Origin: Paenibacillus aurantius
Lineage (GTDB): Bacteria; Bacillota; Bacilli; Paenibacillales; NBRC-103111
Assembly (NCBI RefSeq): GCF_032268605.1
Contig: NZ_CP130318.1
Coordinates: 3,752,001-3,816,000, forward strand
Reading direction: 5' to 3'
Length of the DNA: 64,000 nucleotides
Below, in pieces: positions 17,239 to 26,138 of this stretch. The notes beneath the pieces are model-generated. The model had not been told where the DNA came from and did no database searches. It saw only the letters and a list, made by a program, of their open reading frames with translations. A program made the position numbers and the translations under genes. Numbering within the stretch: the stretch's first letter is position 1; each line of letters starts with the position of its first letter.

Positions 17239-17559
17239 TCAGTCGTAGGCAAATCCTCTCATCCCCGAGACGGCCGCCATTCCGCCTGCCACGCTTTTGA
17301 CATCGGAGAAGCCATGGCCGAGAAGGTACTCGCAAACCACCGCACTCCGGACCCCGTGAGCGCATATCACATAAAGGGTTTCGTTCTCGGGCAGTTCTCC
17401 TAGCCGGGAAGGAATCGTGTTCATCGGCATATGGTGCGACCCCTCCAGATGATAATAATTCCACTCGTGGATCTCTCTTACATCCAGCACATAAAGCTTC
17501 TCGCCCTTGTCTTCGGTCAGCATCCGGTTGAACTCAACCGGTGATAGTTCATACTCCAT
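17239..17559 (-). CDS. Rhodanese-like domain protein
   Basis: A 106-residue single-domain rhodanese, a family that transfers sulfane sulfur. It has VLDVREIHEWNYYHLEG in the first half and the active-site loop CAHGVRS near residue 70, with Cys as the persulfide carrier, then the helix and GGMAA motif. Of two close ATG codons, the one at 17559 has GGAGG at acceptable distance, whereas the one nine bases upstream is almost inside that site. It is transcribed away from serA. The partner and sulfur acceptor are unknown. Confidence 0.88.
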   Translation of the reverse strand: MEYELSPVEFNRMLTEDKGEKLYVLDVREIHEWNYYHLEGSHHMPMNTIPSRLGELPENETLYVICAHGVRSAVVCEYLLGHGFSDVKSVAGGMAAVSGMRGFAYD

Positions 17560-17719
17560 GTCTTCCATCCCTCCACTGGATCTTCTAACCGAAGAATACC
17601 CAACTTGCCGCCATTGTTCAACTCCGCAGCGGTAACGAATGCACAAAAATTACGTTATACCGATTAAAAGACATTTGTGACAAAGGCGTGAACTTCGTCA
17701 TTTGGCGGCTTCTGCCGTA

Positions 17720-17749
17720 TTGACACCCTTCCCAAGGGCATGATACAGT
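17720..17749 (+). promoter_or_regulatory. Promoter of the serA T-box transcript
   Basis: Perfect TTGACA (17720-17725) and TACAGT (17744-17749) separated by 18 bp, just before the T-box leader. Confidence 0.7.
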
Positions 17750-17764
17750 ATGAAAAAATAAATC

Positions 17765-18041
17765 GGATACGAAACGATGACGGAAACAAGCATAACAAGC
17801 TTGCTCAGAGAACCGGTGGTTGGTGCAAACCGGTGAAGCGGGTTATGCGGAGCACTCCCGAGTTATTGCATGGAACCTTTCGAGTAAATGCAGTCGGCAG
17901 GAAAGCCGTTACCCTTCCAGGTCAGAATCGACCAATGAGGCCGTTCTATGTGAATAGACGGCGAAATAGGGTGGCACCGCGAAACCAAACTCTCGTCCCT
18001 TTATACGGTATACGTATGAGGATCGGGAGTTTTTTTATTTT
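17765..18041 (+). promoter_or_regulatory. T-box leader (tRNA-responsive riboswitch) of serA
   Basis: The leader carries the T-box core AGGGTGGCACCGCG (17968-17981), which pairs with the uncharged tRNA acceptor end, preceded by a long stem I with GGTGGTTGGTGCAAACC-type loops. It is followed by a terminator stem between AACTCTCG (about 17989) and CGGGAGTT (about 18024) and a T-run at 18030-18040. A serine codon, TCC at 17856-17858, stands where the specifier is expected, consistent with control of serine synthesis by uncharged tRNA-Ser. The specifier choice is an inference from position, not a folded structure. This leader accounts for most of the 516-base gap upstream of serA. Confidence 0.92.
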
Positions 18042-18075
18042 ATATTGGTTTATCAACCTAAGGAGGCTTCTTTAC

Positions 18076-19662
18076 ATGTTCAAAGTATTGGTTTCGGATC
18101 CCATCAGCGATTTGGGGATTCAGCAGCTTCACGACGCGGCAGATATTCAGGTGGACAAGAATACCGGACTCAGCGAAGACGAATTGGTTGCCATTATCGG
18201 AGATTATGACGCTCTTCTCGTGCGCAGCCAGACGAAGGTAACCGAGCGCATCATGCAGGCCGGCACCAAGCTTAAAGTAATCGGCCGCGCCGGGGTCGGG
18301 GTGGACAACATTAACCTCGAAGCCGCTACCCATCGCGGAATTGTCGTCATCAACGCTCCGGACGGAAACACCATCGCCACCTGCGAGCTTACCTTTGCCA
18401 TGATGATGGCCGTGGCCCGTCAAATTCCTCAAGCCTACAAGAAGACGGTTAGCGCCGAATGGGACCGCAAATCTTTCGTCGGCGTAGAGCTCCGCAACAA
18501 AGTGCTCGGCGTTATCGGAATGGGCCGCATCGGCAGTGAAGTGGCGAAGCGTGCCAAGGTATTCGGCATGGAAGTGTTCGGCTACGATCCCTTCCTGACG
18601 GAAGAGCGGGCCGAGAAGCTTGGCGTCAAGCTTGGCACCGTGAATGAAATCGCGGCCGCGGCGGATTTTATTACTGTGCATACCCCGCTTACGAACGAGA
18701 CCCGCAACATCCTGGACCGCCCTCAATTCGAGCTGATGAAGAAAGGCGTGCGGATCATCAATTGTGCCCGCGGCGGAATCATTAACGAGCAGGCTCTCGT
18801 GGAAGCCATCGACAAAGGCATTGTGGCAGGAGCTGCCTTCGACGTCTTCGTCGAGGAGCCGCCGGCTGCCGACCATCCGTTCCTGAACAACCCTAAAATC
18901 ATCGTAACGCCCCACCTGGGCGCTTCGACGGTGGAAGCTCAAGAGAACGTGGCCATTGACGTATCGGAAGAGGTTCTGCATATTCTGCGCAACGAACCGT
19001 TCAAGAATGCGGTCAACATGCCTCCGGTTCCGCCCGTTGTGCTTAACAAGCTGCAGCCTTATTTCAACCTTGGAGAGAAGCTCGGCCGTTTTGTCGGCCA
19101 AATGGCCGACGGTCCCGTCTCGGAGATCAGCATCAATTATGCCGGCGAGCTGATGGATGTGGATACGAACCCGCTGACCCGATACGTGGTCAAAGGGGTG
19201 CTTACGAACCATCTGGGACACGAGGTGAACCTCGTGAATGCCATGCACCAGGCCAAGCAGCGCGATCTGAACGTGACCGTACAGAAATCGTCGGCGACGG
19301 GGAGCTTTACGAACCTCGTGACCGTTACGCTTAAATCGAAGAGTGAAGAAAGAACATTGGCCGGAACTCTGCTTGCCGGTTACGGGGAGCGGATCGTGCG
19401 GGTCGGTCAATATCCGGTGGACATTTCACCGGAAGGAACCCTGCTCCTCATCTCCCATAACGACAAGCCGGGGATCATCGGCCGGGTGGGAACGCTTCTC
19501 GGAAGCAACGATGTGAACATCGCTTCCATGCAGGTAGGCCGTAAGGATATCGGCGGTTCGGCCATCATGATCCTGACGATCGACAAGGAAGCGTCCAAGG
19601 ATGTACTGGATCAGCTCGCAAAGCTTCCCGAGATCCAGAACGTCCGGGAGCTCACCCTGTAA
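18076..19662 (+). CDS. serA: D-3-phosphoglycerate dehydrogenase
   Basis: First enzyme of serine synthesis: oxidises 3-phosphoglycerate to 3-phosphohydroxypyruvate with NAD. The 528-residue product has the substrate/NAD domain (GRAGVGVDN, GMGRIGSEVAKRA near residue 150, catalytic Arg in NCARGGI, Glu in FVEEPPA, His in TPHLGAS), an allosteric-substrate-binding domain, and a C-terminal ACT domain that usually mediates serine feedback. The start is ATG at 18076 with AAGGAGG upstream; the frame remains open through the T-box leader but no ribosome site supports a longer protein. Expression is controlled by the T-box. Confidence 0.96.
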   Translation: MFKVLVSDPISDLGIQQLHDAADIQVDKNTGLSEDELVAIIGDYDALLVRSQTKVTERIMQAGTKLKVIGRAGVGVDNINLEAATHRGIVVINAPDGNTIATCELTFAMMMAVARQIPQAYKKTVSAEWDRKSFVGVELRNKVLGVIGMGRIGSEVAKRAKVFGMEVFGYDPFLTEERAEKLGVKLGTVNEIAAAADFITVHTPLTNETRNILDRPQFELMKKGVRIINCARGGIINEQALVEAIDKGIVAGAAFDVFVEEPPAADHPFLNNPKIIVTPHLGASTVEAQENVAIDVSEEVLHILRNEPFKNAVNMPPVPPVVLNKLQPYFNLGEKLGRFVGQMADGPVSEISINYAGELMDVDTNPLTRYVVKGVLTNHLGHEVNLVNAMHQAKQRDLNVTVQKSSATGSFTNLVTVTLKSKSEERTLAGTLLAGYGERIVRVGQYPVDISPEGTLLLISHNDKPGIIGRVGTLLGSNDVNIASMQVGRKDIGGSAIMILTIDKEASKDVLDQLAKLPEIQNVRELTL

Positions 19663-19810
19663 TCACCCGCTCTTATGACCTGGTGGGAAGGGATGTTCCA
19701 CGAACAACAAGATTAATGTATAGGTTTCAACAAATCCTTCCTTATTGCGACGCCTTGCGAGCATAAGAAAGAAGCTGCCGGCTGTCACGCCGGCGGCTGA
19801 TCAAGGCAAA

Positions 19811-19847
19811 GGCCCTTTCCGCCGCTAAGACGGAAAGGGCCTTTTTT
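19811..19847. terminator. Terminator between serA and resE
   Basis: Eleven-base perfect stem GGCCCTTTCCG / CGGAAAGGGCC followed by a T-run on the plus strand. It ends the serA transcript about 150 bases after the stop and may also act on convergent resE, where the T-tract is weaker. A smaller GCCGGC hairpin precedes it at about 19775-19792. Confidence 0.88.
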
Positions 19848-19872
19848 AATGGTTAAGCGGAGCGACGGTTCC

Positions 19873-21717
19873 TTAGGCGGAGCCAGGCGTCCCCTCCACG
19901 GGAAGCAGAATGGAGAAGGTGGTTCCCTGACCAACCGTGCTGCGCGCCTGAATGGTACCCTGGTGGGCGTCCACAATGTTCTTGACGATGGCGAGCCCGA
20001 GTCCGGTTCCCCCTGAGGATCCCCTAGTTCGAGCCTTATCGGCCTTATAGAAGCGTTCGAAGATGTAGGGGAGGTCTCCTGCCGGAATCCCCTGCCCCTG
20101 GTCTTCGATTTCCAGCGAAACGGCGGGACGCCCTTTCCATTCCGTTTCCTCGGCCCGGATGATGATGGCCGTATCGGGAGGAGAATGTCTAACCGCATTG
20201 TCCAACAGGTTCGTCATCACCTGCTCCAGCCGGTCTTCATCCGCTCGGTGAAGGTGAAGTCCAGGAGTCCGCATGTCCAGCTCAAAACGGATTCCCCGTT
20301 CCTTGCCGTAGGCATAAAATTTCCGGTGAACGCGCTTCAGCAGAGGATCCAGATCGACCTCACGGAAGTTAAGCTCCATATGGCCGGCCTCCATACGGGC
20401 CAGATCCAGAAGGTCTTTGACCAGACGGCCCATGCGAAGGGATTCGTCATGAATGACCTGGGCCAGCTCCTTCCTCTCCTCCGGGGAAGCCGCGATATCG
20501 TCGATCAGCGCCTCGCTGTAGCCCTGCAGCATGGACAGCGGCGTCCTCAGCTCGTGGGAGACGTTCGCCACAAAGTCCTTGCGCAGCTTCTCCAGCCGGT
20601 TCTCTTCCGTTACATCGCGCAGCACGGCTACTGCTCCCCTTATGACGTCCTTCGAGTACAAGGGAGCGATAATAATGGACCATACGCTGCTCTGCACATG
20701 AATTTTGGACGTGATCTCCCGGGTATCGCTTACCACCTGCTCGAACAGCTGCTGCAGCGGCATGGGAATGAGCGGCGCCCGTCTGGCTCTCTCTTCTCCT
20801 TCTTCGGGATCTTCCCAGGCGATGGCCGCCCAATCTTCCAGGAGCTTCTCTCCTTCGGGATTCGTGAAGATCACCTTGCCTTCCACATCGAAGGAGATGA
20901 CGGCGTCCGCCATGCTCCGCAGAACGCTCGAGAGGTTGTCCTTCTCATGGTTAAGATCCTTGATCGTTTCTTCCAGCTGATCCCCCATCAGGTTAAAGGT
21001 ATTGGTAAGATCGCCGATTTCATCATCAGACAGAACCGGAACGCGTGTCCCGTATTCCCCCCGGGTAATAAAGTCCGCGGCTTTCTTCAGCTCGACAAGA
21101 GGGCGGGTAATCCGGGTAATCAGGAAGAACGCGAAGAACGTGGTTAACAGAAAGCCAATGAACGAGACAAGGGCAAACAGCTTCTTCACATACGTCTGGG
21201 TGTTCTCCACGGACTTCTTCGATTGGAACAAGAGCAGGCTATGCGTGGAGGCACCTTGTTCGTTCCCGGTTACGGGGACGGCGGTAATCAGGAAGTCCTC
21301 GCGGGTGTTGTCTCCCGTATAGCTGGAGAACGGGACGGGAGCTAACGTTTTGCCGGACATAACGGTGTTAAGCTCCGCCGGCGGAAGGATGTCCGACAGC
21401 TTCTCCTTCTGCCCCCCCGGCAGCTCCAGCTCGGCGTGAAGGTTCTCCGGCTTCCGTTCGATAAGCAGAATGCCGGCGTCCTGGGCATGCAGCAGATCCT
21501 TCATCGCTTGAACGTAATTGGTGTCGTTGCGGTGGATCCCGGCGTCTCCCGCTATTTTGCCGGCCAGGCTTTTGAGCGTCGCGATCTGGTCGTTCGATTT
21601 CGGAAAGCTTGTGTCGATGTACCTAAAAAGAAACAAGCCCAGGATGATAAGCACGACAGCCACCAGTGCAATAATCGTCATCCAGAGCTTGCCCACGACA
21701 CTTTTGAGAATGAACAC
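19873..21717 (-). CDS. resE: Sensor histidine kinase ResE
   Basis: Membrane sensor kinase of the ResDE system, which controls aerobic and anaerobic respiration. The 614-residue product has two membrane spans (about 9-31 and 180-202) flanking an extracytoplasmic sensor, a HAMP domain, a PAS domain around residues 255-370, the phospho-acceptor box VSHELRTPLS, and ATPase motifs (TNLLDNAVRHS, DQGQGIP, GGTGLGLAIV). It starts with GTG at 21717, overlapping the resD stop by one base, so the two are translationally coupled. Confidence 0.93.
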   Translation of the reverse strand: MFILKSVVGKLWMTIIALVAVVLIILGLFLFRYIDTSFPKSNDQIATLKSLAGKIAGDAGIHRNDTNYVQAMKDLLHAQDAGILLIERKPENLHAELELPGGQKEKLSDILPPAELNTVMSGKTLAPVPFSSYTGDNTREDFLITAVPVTGNEQGASTHSLLLFQSKKSVENTQTYVKKLFALVSFIGFLLTTFFAFFLITRITRPLVELKKAADFITRGEYGTRVPVLSDDEIGDLTNTFNLMGDQLEETIKDLNHEKDNLSSVLRSMADAVISFDVEGKVIFTNPEGEKLLEDWAAIAWEDPEEGEERARRAPLIPMPLQQLFEQVVSDTREITSKIHVQSSVWSIIIAPLYSKDVIRGAVAVLRDVTEENRLEKLRKDFVANVSHELRTPLSMLQGYSEALIDDIAASPEERKELAQVIHDESLRMGRLVKDLLDLARMEAGHMELNFREVDLDPLLKRVHRKFYAYGKERGIRFELDMRTPGLHLHRADEDRLEQVMTNLLDNAVRHSPPDTAIIIRAEETEWKGRPAVSLEIEDQGQGIPAGDLPYIFERFYKADKARTRGSSGGTGLGLAIVKNIVDAHQGTIQARSTVGQGTTFSILLPVEGTPGSA

Positions 21718-22433
21718 TATTTGGGCACCTCAAGCTTGTAGCCGACTCCCCAGACGGTTGTAATCATGGCTGCCGCATCCGGGGAAACCTTGTTCAGCTT
21801 CTCGCGCAGGCGCTTCACGTGAGTATCGACGGTCCGGAGATCGCCGAAAAATTCATAATTCCATACGTCCTTGAGAAGCTCCTCGCGGGAGAACACCTTG
21901 TCGGGCGACACGGCCAGGTAATGAAGAAGCTCGTACTCCTTCGGAGTCAGCGAGACCTCCTGCCCCCCTGCCGTTACCCGGTGGGCATCATGCTCGATGA
22001 CCAGGTTCGGGAATACAATGTTGTTGCTCGTGTTGGCTTCCTTCGACAGGTAAGCCGTCGCCGAGGAGCGGCGCAGAATCGCTTTTACCCGGTAAATCAC
22101 TTCTCTCGGAGAGAACGGCTTCACGACGTAATCGTCGGTTCCTACCTCGAAGCCTTGAACCCGGTTCGATTCCTCCCCCTTGGCCGTCAGCATAATGACG
22201 GGTGTGGCCTTATACTGCCTCAGGCGGAGACAGACTTCAATCCCGTCGATCCCGGGCAGCATCAAATCAAGAAGAATCAGGTCATAATCCTGATCCAACG
22301 CTTTCTGAAGGGCCGTTTCCCCGTCCTCGGCCTCCTCAATGACATAGCCTTCCTTCTCCAAATACATACGAAGCAGGCGGCGGATTCTTTCCTCATCGTC
22401 AACAACAAGAATACTGGCTTTGATTTCCGACAT
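21717..22433 (-). CDS. resD: Response regulator ResD
   Basis: OmpR-family DNA-binding response regulator paired with ResE, activating cytochrome biogenesis, ctaA and nitrate-respiration genes in Bacillus. The 238-residue product has the receiver domain with the acidic pair (VVDDEERIRRLL), phospho-acceptor Asp in LILLDLMLPG near residue 56, Lys in VVKPFSPRE, and a winged-helix C-terminal domain (KEYELLHYLA, RTVDTHVKRLREK, VWGVGYKLEVP). GGAGGTTGTCTCC precedes the ATG. It follows resC in the res operon. Confidence 0.95.
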   Translation of the reverse strand: MSEIKASILVVDDEERIRRLLRMYLEKEGYVIEEAEDGETALQKALDQDYDLILLDLMLPGIDGIEVCLRLRQYKATPVIMLTAKGEESNRVQGFEVGTDDYVVKPFSPREVIYRVKAILRRSSATAYLSKEANTSNNIVFPNLVIEHDAHRVTAGGQEVSLTPKEYELLHYLAVSPDKVFSREELLKDVWNYEFFGDLRTVDTHVKRLREKLNKVSPDAAAMITTVWGVGYKLEVPK

Positions 22434-22466
22434 GGAGACAACCTCCTTTAGACTATTGGTCCGCCG

Positions 22467-23741
22467 TTAAACCCCTGCGTAAGAGTGCAGGCCGGCAATG
22501 ACCAGGTTAACGCCTATCAAGGTAAACATAACGACGATAAAACCTATTACGGACAACCAGGAGGAACGTTTCCCCGTCCATCCCCGCGACAGGCGCAGGT
22601 GCAGGTAGGCCGCGTAGAACAACCAGGTAATGAGAGCCCACACTTCCTTCGGATCCCATCCCCAGAAGCGTCCCCAGGCCTCATGCGCCCAGATCATGGC
22701 GAAGATCAGGGCTCCCAGGGTAAAGATAGGATAGCCTATGGCAATGGAACGGTAGCTGATCTCATCGAGATCCTCCTTATCCAGACCGTTCATGAGAGGC
22801 GCGATCGCGGCCCCGAGCGGCTTGCGGGCAATCAGCCGGCATACGCCGTATAGGATCAGGCCGGACAGGACGGACCAGATCACCGTGTTCAGCTTCCGTC
22901 CCGCCGACGCTCCTTTCATCCAGGAGGGCGCCCGGAAAAGAGGCTCGTTCATTCCGAGAAACGGAGTCATTTCTATCGTTTGCCCGTTGTGGGGCATCAC
23001 AAGCGGAGGAAGAACATACAGCGTCTCCTGTTCCATGGTCTGCTCCACGCCCGCTTTGTCCGTATAGGTCACGGTTTCCGTGAACTTCGCTTTGTAACCC
23101 GCCGCGTTAAAGGAGAAGATGGACCCGACGAAGCCGATGATCATGACCATGACCAACAGGGTAAACTCCAGCCACTTCTGTTCCTTGCGCGCGGACGGGG
23201 ACCGGTCCGTGAAATCGATGCTGCGAAGTAGATACATGATTCCGCCCGCGAAGCCGACGGCGAAGAAGGCCTCCCCTGTTGCGGCGGTGGTGACGTGGAT
23301 TTTGAGCCAATAGCTTTGCAGCGCCGGAATGAGCGGCTGAATTTCCTGAGGAAAGACCGCCGCGTAAGCCAGGATGATGATCGCAACGGGAAGTGCGAAC
23401 GCGCCGAGCACATGCTTGCGGTACAGCAGGAAAACAATGATAAAAGCCAGAACGATCATCATGCCGAGGAAAGTCATGAATTCATACATGTTGCTGGTCG
23501 GAATATGACCGCCCGCATACCATCGGGTAAAGAAGAAGATCAGATGGCAGAGAAAGGCGATCAGCGTTACCGTGAAAGCCGTCCCGCCCCATTTGCGGGT
23601 GTGGGCTTCCGGATCCCCGTGGTTCCACTTTTTCCCTGTTAAGGAAACCACAAACAGGAGAAAGGCCACGCAGTAAAGAGCGAAGGCGATAATAAAGAAA
23701 TTGGAGCTCCAAGAGCTGATTGAATCGGTTAACGAAGTCAC
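22467..23741 (-). CDS. resC: Cytochrome c biogenesis protein ResC (CcsA/CcsB family)
   Basis: Haem-handling membrane component of the system II cytochrome c maturation machinery, forming the haem export and ligation complex with ResB. The 424-residue product has eight or more membrane spans and the tryptophan-rich signature WGRFWGWDPKEVWALITW near residue 345, with conserved His residues on flanking loops. It starts with GTG at 23741, overlapping the resB stop by four bases (GTGA). Confidence 0.93.
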   Translation of the reverse strand: MTSLTDSISSWSSNFFIIAFALYCVAFLLFVVSLTGKKWNHGDPEAHTRKWGGTAFTVTLIAFLCHLIFFFTRWYAGGHIPTSNMYEFMTFLGMMIVLAFIIVFLLYRKHVLGAFALPVAIIILAYAAVFPQEIQPLIPALQSYWLKIHVTTAATGEAFFAVGFAGGIMYLLRSIDFTDRSPSARKEQKWLEFTLLVMVMIIGFVGSIFSFNAAGYKAKFTETVTYTDKAGVEQTMEQETLYVLPPLVMPHNGQTIEMTPFLGMNEPLFRAPSWMKGASAGRKLNTVIWSVLSGLILYGVCRLIARKPLGAAIAPLMNGLDKEDLDEISYRSIAIGYPIFTLGALIFAMIWAHEAWGRFWGWDPKEVWALITWLFYAAYLHLRLSRGWTGKRSSWLSVIGFIVVMFTLIGVNLVIAGLHSYAGV

Positions 23742-25426
23742 GATGAAGGTCCTCCCGCTTCCAGCGATTTAGAATCTACGACTATTCCGGTTTTATGCAG
23801 AACATCGGCCACTTCCTTGCGGATCCCGAACCAGTTCTTGTTCGTATGCGCACCGAGAGCGAGCCGGTTCCCATCAATCCGGAGCCAGATCCGGCGATGC
23901 TGCCAATAGAAGCCCATGATCAAACCGATCATGGAAATGGCCGCCCCCACCCAGATATAAGGCATCGCCGTGTCCTTGCGGATATTCAGGTAGCTGGTGT
24001 AGGCGGCGATTTCCACATCGTCCATGGAGGATGCCGAAAGGTCTAGCTTCTGCGCCAGCTTGCCGTTCAGCTCGTCCTGCCGGTAAATCTGTCTGTCCAC
24101 CTGGCGGGGAAAGTACAAGTACACGTCCCCTTGCGAATCAAGTCCGGGCCCGGTGATGGTAAAAATAAAAGCCGGCGCCTTCGGATCCCGGGATTTGGTC
24201 ATCGGCTGCCCTTTGTCGTCTAGACCGAAATCCGGGAAGTAATTTTTGATTTCCAAGTGGTAGGGCCCCGCATCAAACCCAGAGGGCGGATTGAACATCG
24301 GCACGTGAATTTTGCCGTAAGCTTCACCCGTCTGAGGATTCTTAAGCGTAGGATTAACGGAAAGCAGCATTGGGGTTTCTTTGTAATCGAACTGGTACGC
24401 CATGAAGCCCTTATACTGGAGAGGCTTGTTCACCTCAATGTTCTGCTGGTGGACCTCCTTCAGAACAGGTTCCTTGGACGGATCGTCGCAATTCTCCGTG
24501 CACTCATAGAGGACCGCCTTCGTCATATAGGTTTTAGGGACATCCCGCTGACGTTCTTTGAAGCCCTCCGACATTTCTTCTTCGGAATAATAATCCACCG
24601 TGAATTTCTCATTCTTCAAGTAATAGGGCGTTTCCGGCACTTTGACGGCCCGTCCCTCCAGAAAGCCCATGTATTGGTCCATATGCCAGCCGGGGATGCT
24701 CCTCGCCAGAACGGCAAGCAGAAAAATAATAAGGCCGATATGGTTAATATAGGGCCCCCAGCGGCTGAACCGGTATTTTTCCGCGAGAAGGGCTTGTCCG
24801 TCGGAATCCAGGTGAACGCGGTAGTGCTTCTTGCGCAGGGCTTGGGACGCTTCTTTCATCCATGGCCCGGAAGTCTCCCCCTCCGTCTGAACGGGCACGG
24901 CGGGTAATTCTCCTTCATAGGACACCTTCTGCCGGAGGATGAAGCTCAGGTGCTTGCGGATTTGCTGTTTGTTCAGGGCCCGGTACAGCGGAAGCACCCG
25001 GTCCAGGCTGCATACCACGAGCGAAGTTCCAATCATAAAGAGCAGTCCGATGAACCACCAGGAGTCAAAGGTATGCGAGAGCCCCAGACGATAGTAAAGG
25101 TCGCCTAATGTTCCATAGGTTTCCTTGTAGTAGACCGAGGGATCCATGCTAATAAACGTATTCTCCTGGGGAAACACCGTTCCCAGTGCCGAGGCCAGAA
25201 GAGTGATAATAATAAGGTAGACGGCGATCTTGACGGAGGAGAAGAAATTCCATACCCGGTCGATCAGAGCGGGGTTTTCCTTCTGGGACCGTCTTGCCAT
25301 CCCGTCGTATCTCATTTCGAGCGGCGCCGTTCCGTCTTTGTCCTCCAGCGGTTTCCCGCAGGATTCACAGAGCAGCGTGCCCAGCGGATTCTGGTGTCCG
25401 CATTCGCATTTCGTATTCTCAAACAA
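23738..25426 (-). CDS. resB: Cytochrome c biogenesis protein ResB
   Basis: Membrane partner of ResC in system II cytochrome c assembly. The 562-residue product has a short N-terminal zinc-ribbon-like segment, CECGHQNPLGTLLCESC (residues 7-23), then membrane spans near residues 65-90, 125-145 and 225-245, a large extracytoplasmic domain and a last span near residue 510. The start is TTG at 25426 with TAGGAGGTATCGCGA upstream. The N-terminal Cys motif is an addition compared with shorter ResB proteins; its role is unknown. It follows resA at 36 bases. Confidence 0.92.
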   Translation of the reverse strand: MFENTKCECGHQNPLGTLLCESCGKPLEDKDGTAPLEMRYDGMARRSQKENPALIDRVWNFFSSVKIAVYLIIITLLASALGTVFPQENTFISMDPSVYYKETYGTLGDLYYRLGLSHTFDSWWFIGLLFMIGTSLVVCSLDRVLPLYRALNKQQIRKHLSFILRQKVSYEGELPAVPVQTEGETSGPWMKEASQALRKKHYRVHLDSDGQALLAEKYRFSRWGPYINHIGLIIFLLAVLARSIPGWHMDQYMGFLEGRAVKVPETPYYLKNEKFTVDYYSEEEMSEGFKERQRDVPKTYMTKAVLYECTENCDDPSKEPVLKEVHQQNIEVNKPLQYKGFMAYQFDYKETPMLLSVNPTLKNPQTGEAYGKIHVPMFNPPSGFDAGPYHLEIKNYFPDFGLDDKGQPMTKSRDPKAPAFIFTITGPGLDSQGDVYLYFPRQVDRQIYRQDELNGKLAQKLDLSASSMDDVEIAAYTSYLNIRKDTAMPYIWVGAAISMIGLIMGFYWQHRRIWLRIDGNRLALGAHTNKNWFGIRKEVADVLHKTGIVVDSKSLEAGGPSS

Positions 25427-25462
25427 TCGCGATACCTCCTAAAGCCTGCCTAACCCAACCGC

Positions 25463-26035
25463 TTACTTCTTCAGAATAGCGGATAACGTCTGCCGGATGG
25501 CTTGTTCCTTCAGCGGTCCGGTAACGATTTGCACGATTTTGCCTTCCGGGTTAATAAAGAAGGTGGTGGGAAAATCGGCCACGCCGTACTTTCTGCGTGT
25601 CGCGTCATCGGGATCGAGAAGGATCGGGAAGTCCACCTTAACCTGATCAATGAAGCTTTTGACCGTTACCTTGCTCTCCCCCATCACATTAACCCCCAGC
25701 ACGACGGCGGAATCCGCCCATTCCTTGGACTGCTGCTGGATATCTGGCATCTCCTTGCGGCAGGGCTCGCAGAAGGTGCCCCAGAAGTTAACGATCACCG
25801 CTTTCCCCTTGTAGTCGGACAGGCGGTGCACTTGACCGTCCAGCCCGGCCAGCTTGAAATCGGGGGCTTTGTCGCCGACCCGAGGCAGCTTGTCGTCCTT
25901 GAAGACGCTGCCGGCCATGGTGAGACCTCCGATGACGAGAACCACCACCAGAATGGAAATCTGCACCCATTTGTTACGTTTTCCCAAACGGATCACCTTC
26001 AAACTTATCATTCTATAGTTTCTATACTCGTTCAA
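25463..26035 (-). CDS. resA: Thiol-disulfide oxidoreductase ResA
   Basis: Extracytoplasmic, membrane-anchored thioredoxin-like protein that reduces the CxxCH haem-binding cysteines of apocytochrome c. It has an N-terminal anchor (WVQISILVVVLVIGGLTMAG), an AhpC/TSA-type thioredoxin fold with active site WGTFCEPC and the cis-proline motif DFPTTFFI. The start is uncertain: ATG at 26035 gives 190 residues, but TTG at 25987 with AAGGTGAT upstream gives a more usual 174-residue protein. A TATAAT element lies at 26041-26046. It is the first gene of the res operon. Confidence 0.92.
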   Translation of the reverse strand: MNEYRNYRMISLKVIRLGKRNKWVQISILVVVLVIGGLTMAGSVFKDDKLPRVGDKAPDFKLAGLDGQVHRLSDYKGKAVIVNFWGTFCEPCRKEMPDIQQQSKEWADSAVVLGVNVMGESKVTVKSFIDQVKVDFPILLDPDDATRRKYGVADFPTTFFINPEGKIVQIVTGPLKEQAIRQTLSAILKK

Positions 26036-26110
26036 ACTCCATTATAGCGAATTTTGGCGAAATCTCCTCTTTTGCCTTTTGAACATTATGTGAAGTCGGT
26101 CACATATAAA

Positions 26111-26138
26111 GGAAAAACGGCACCGTCAGCCGTTTTCC
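26111..26138 (-). terminator. Terminator overlapping the end of rluB
   Basis: Stem GGAAAACGGC / GCCGTTTTTCC on the minus strand with T-rich tail; its 5' arm contains the last codons and stop of rluB. Confidence 0.75.

Noticed and set aside
18058-19410. 450-codon open frame on the minus strand opposite serA
   Set aside because: It lies wholly antisense to a clear serA, has no family motifs and low-complexity His/Val/Asp content typical of the shadow frame of a GC-rich gene. The same applies to long antisense frames opposite der (60-1232), ribD (37407-38444), pdhC (48886-50055), pdhD (47085-48116) and the subtilase (61030-62184).
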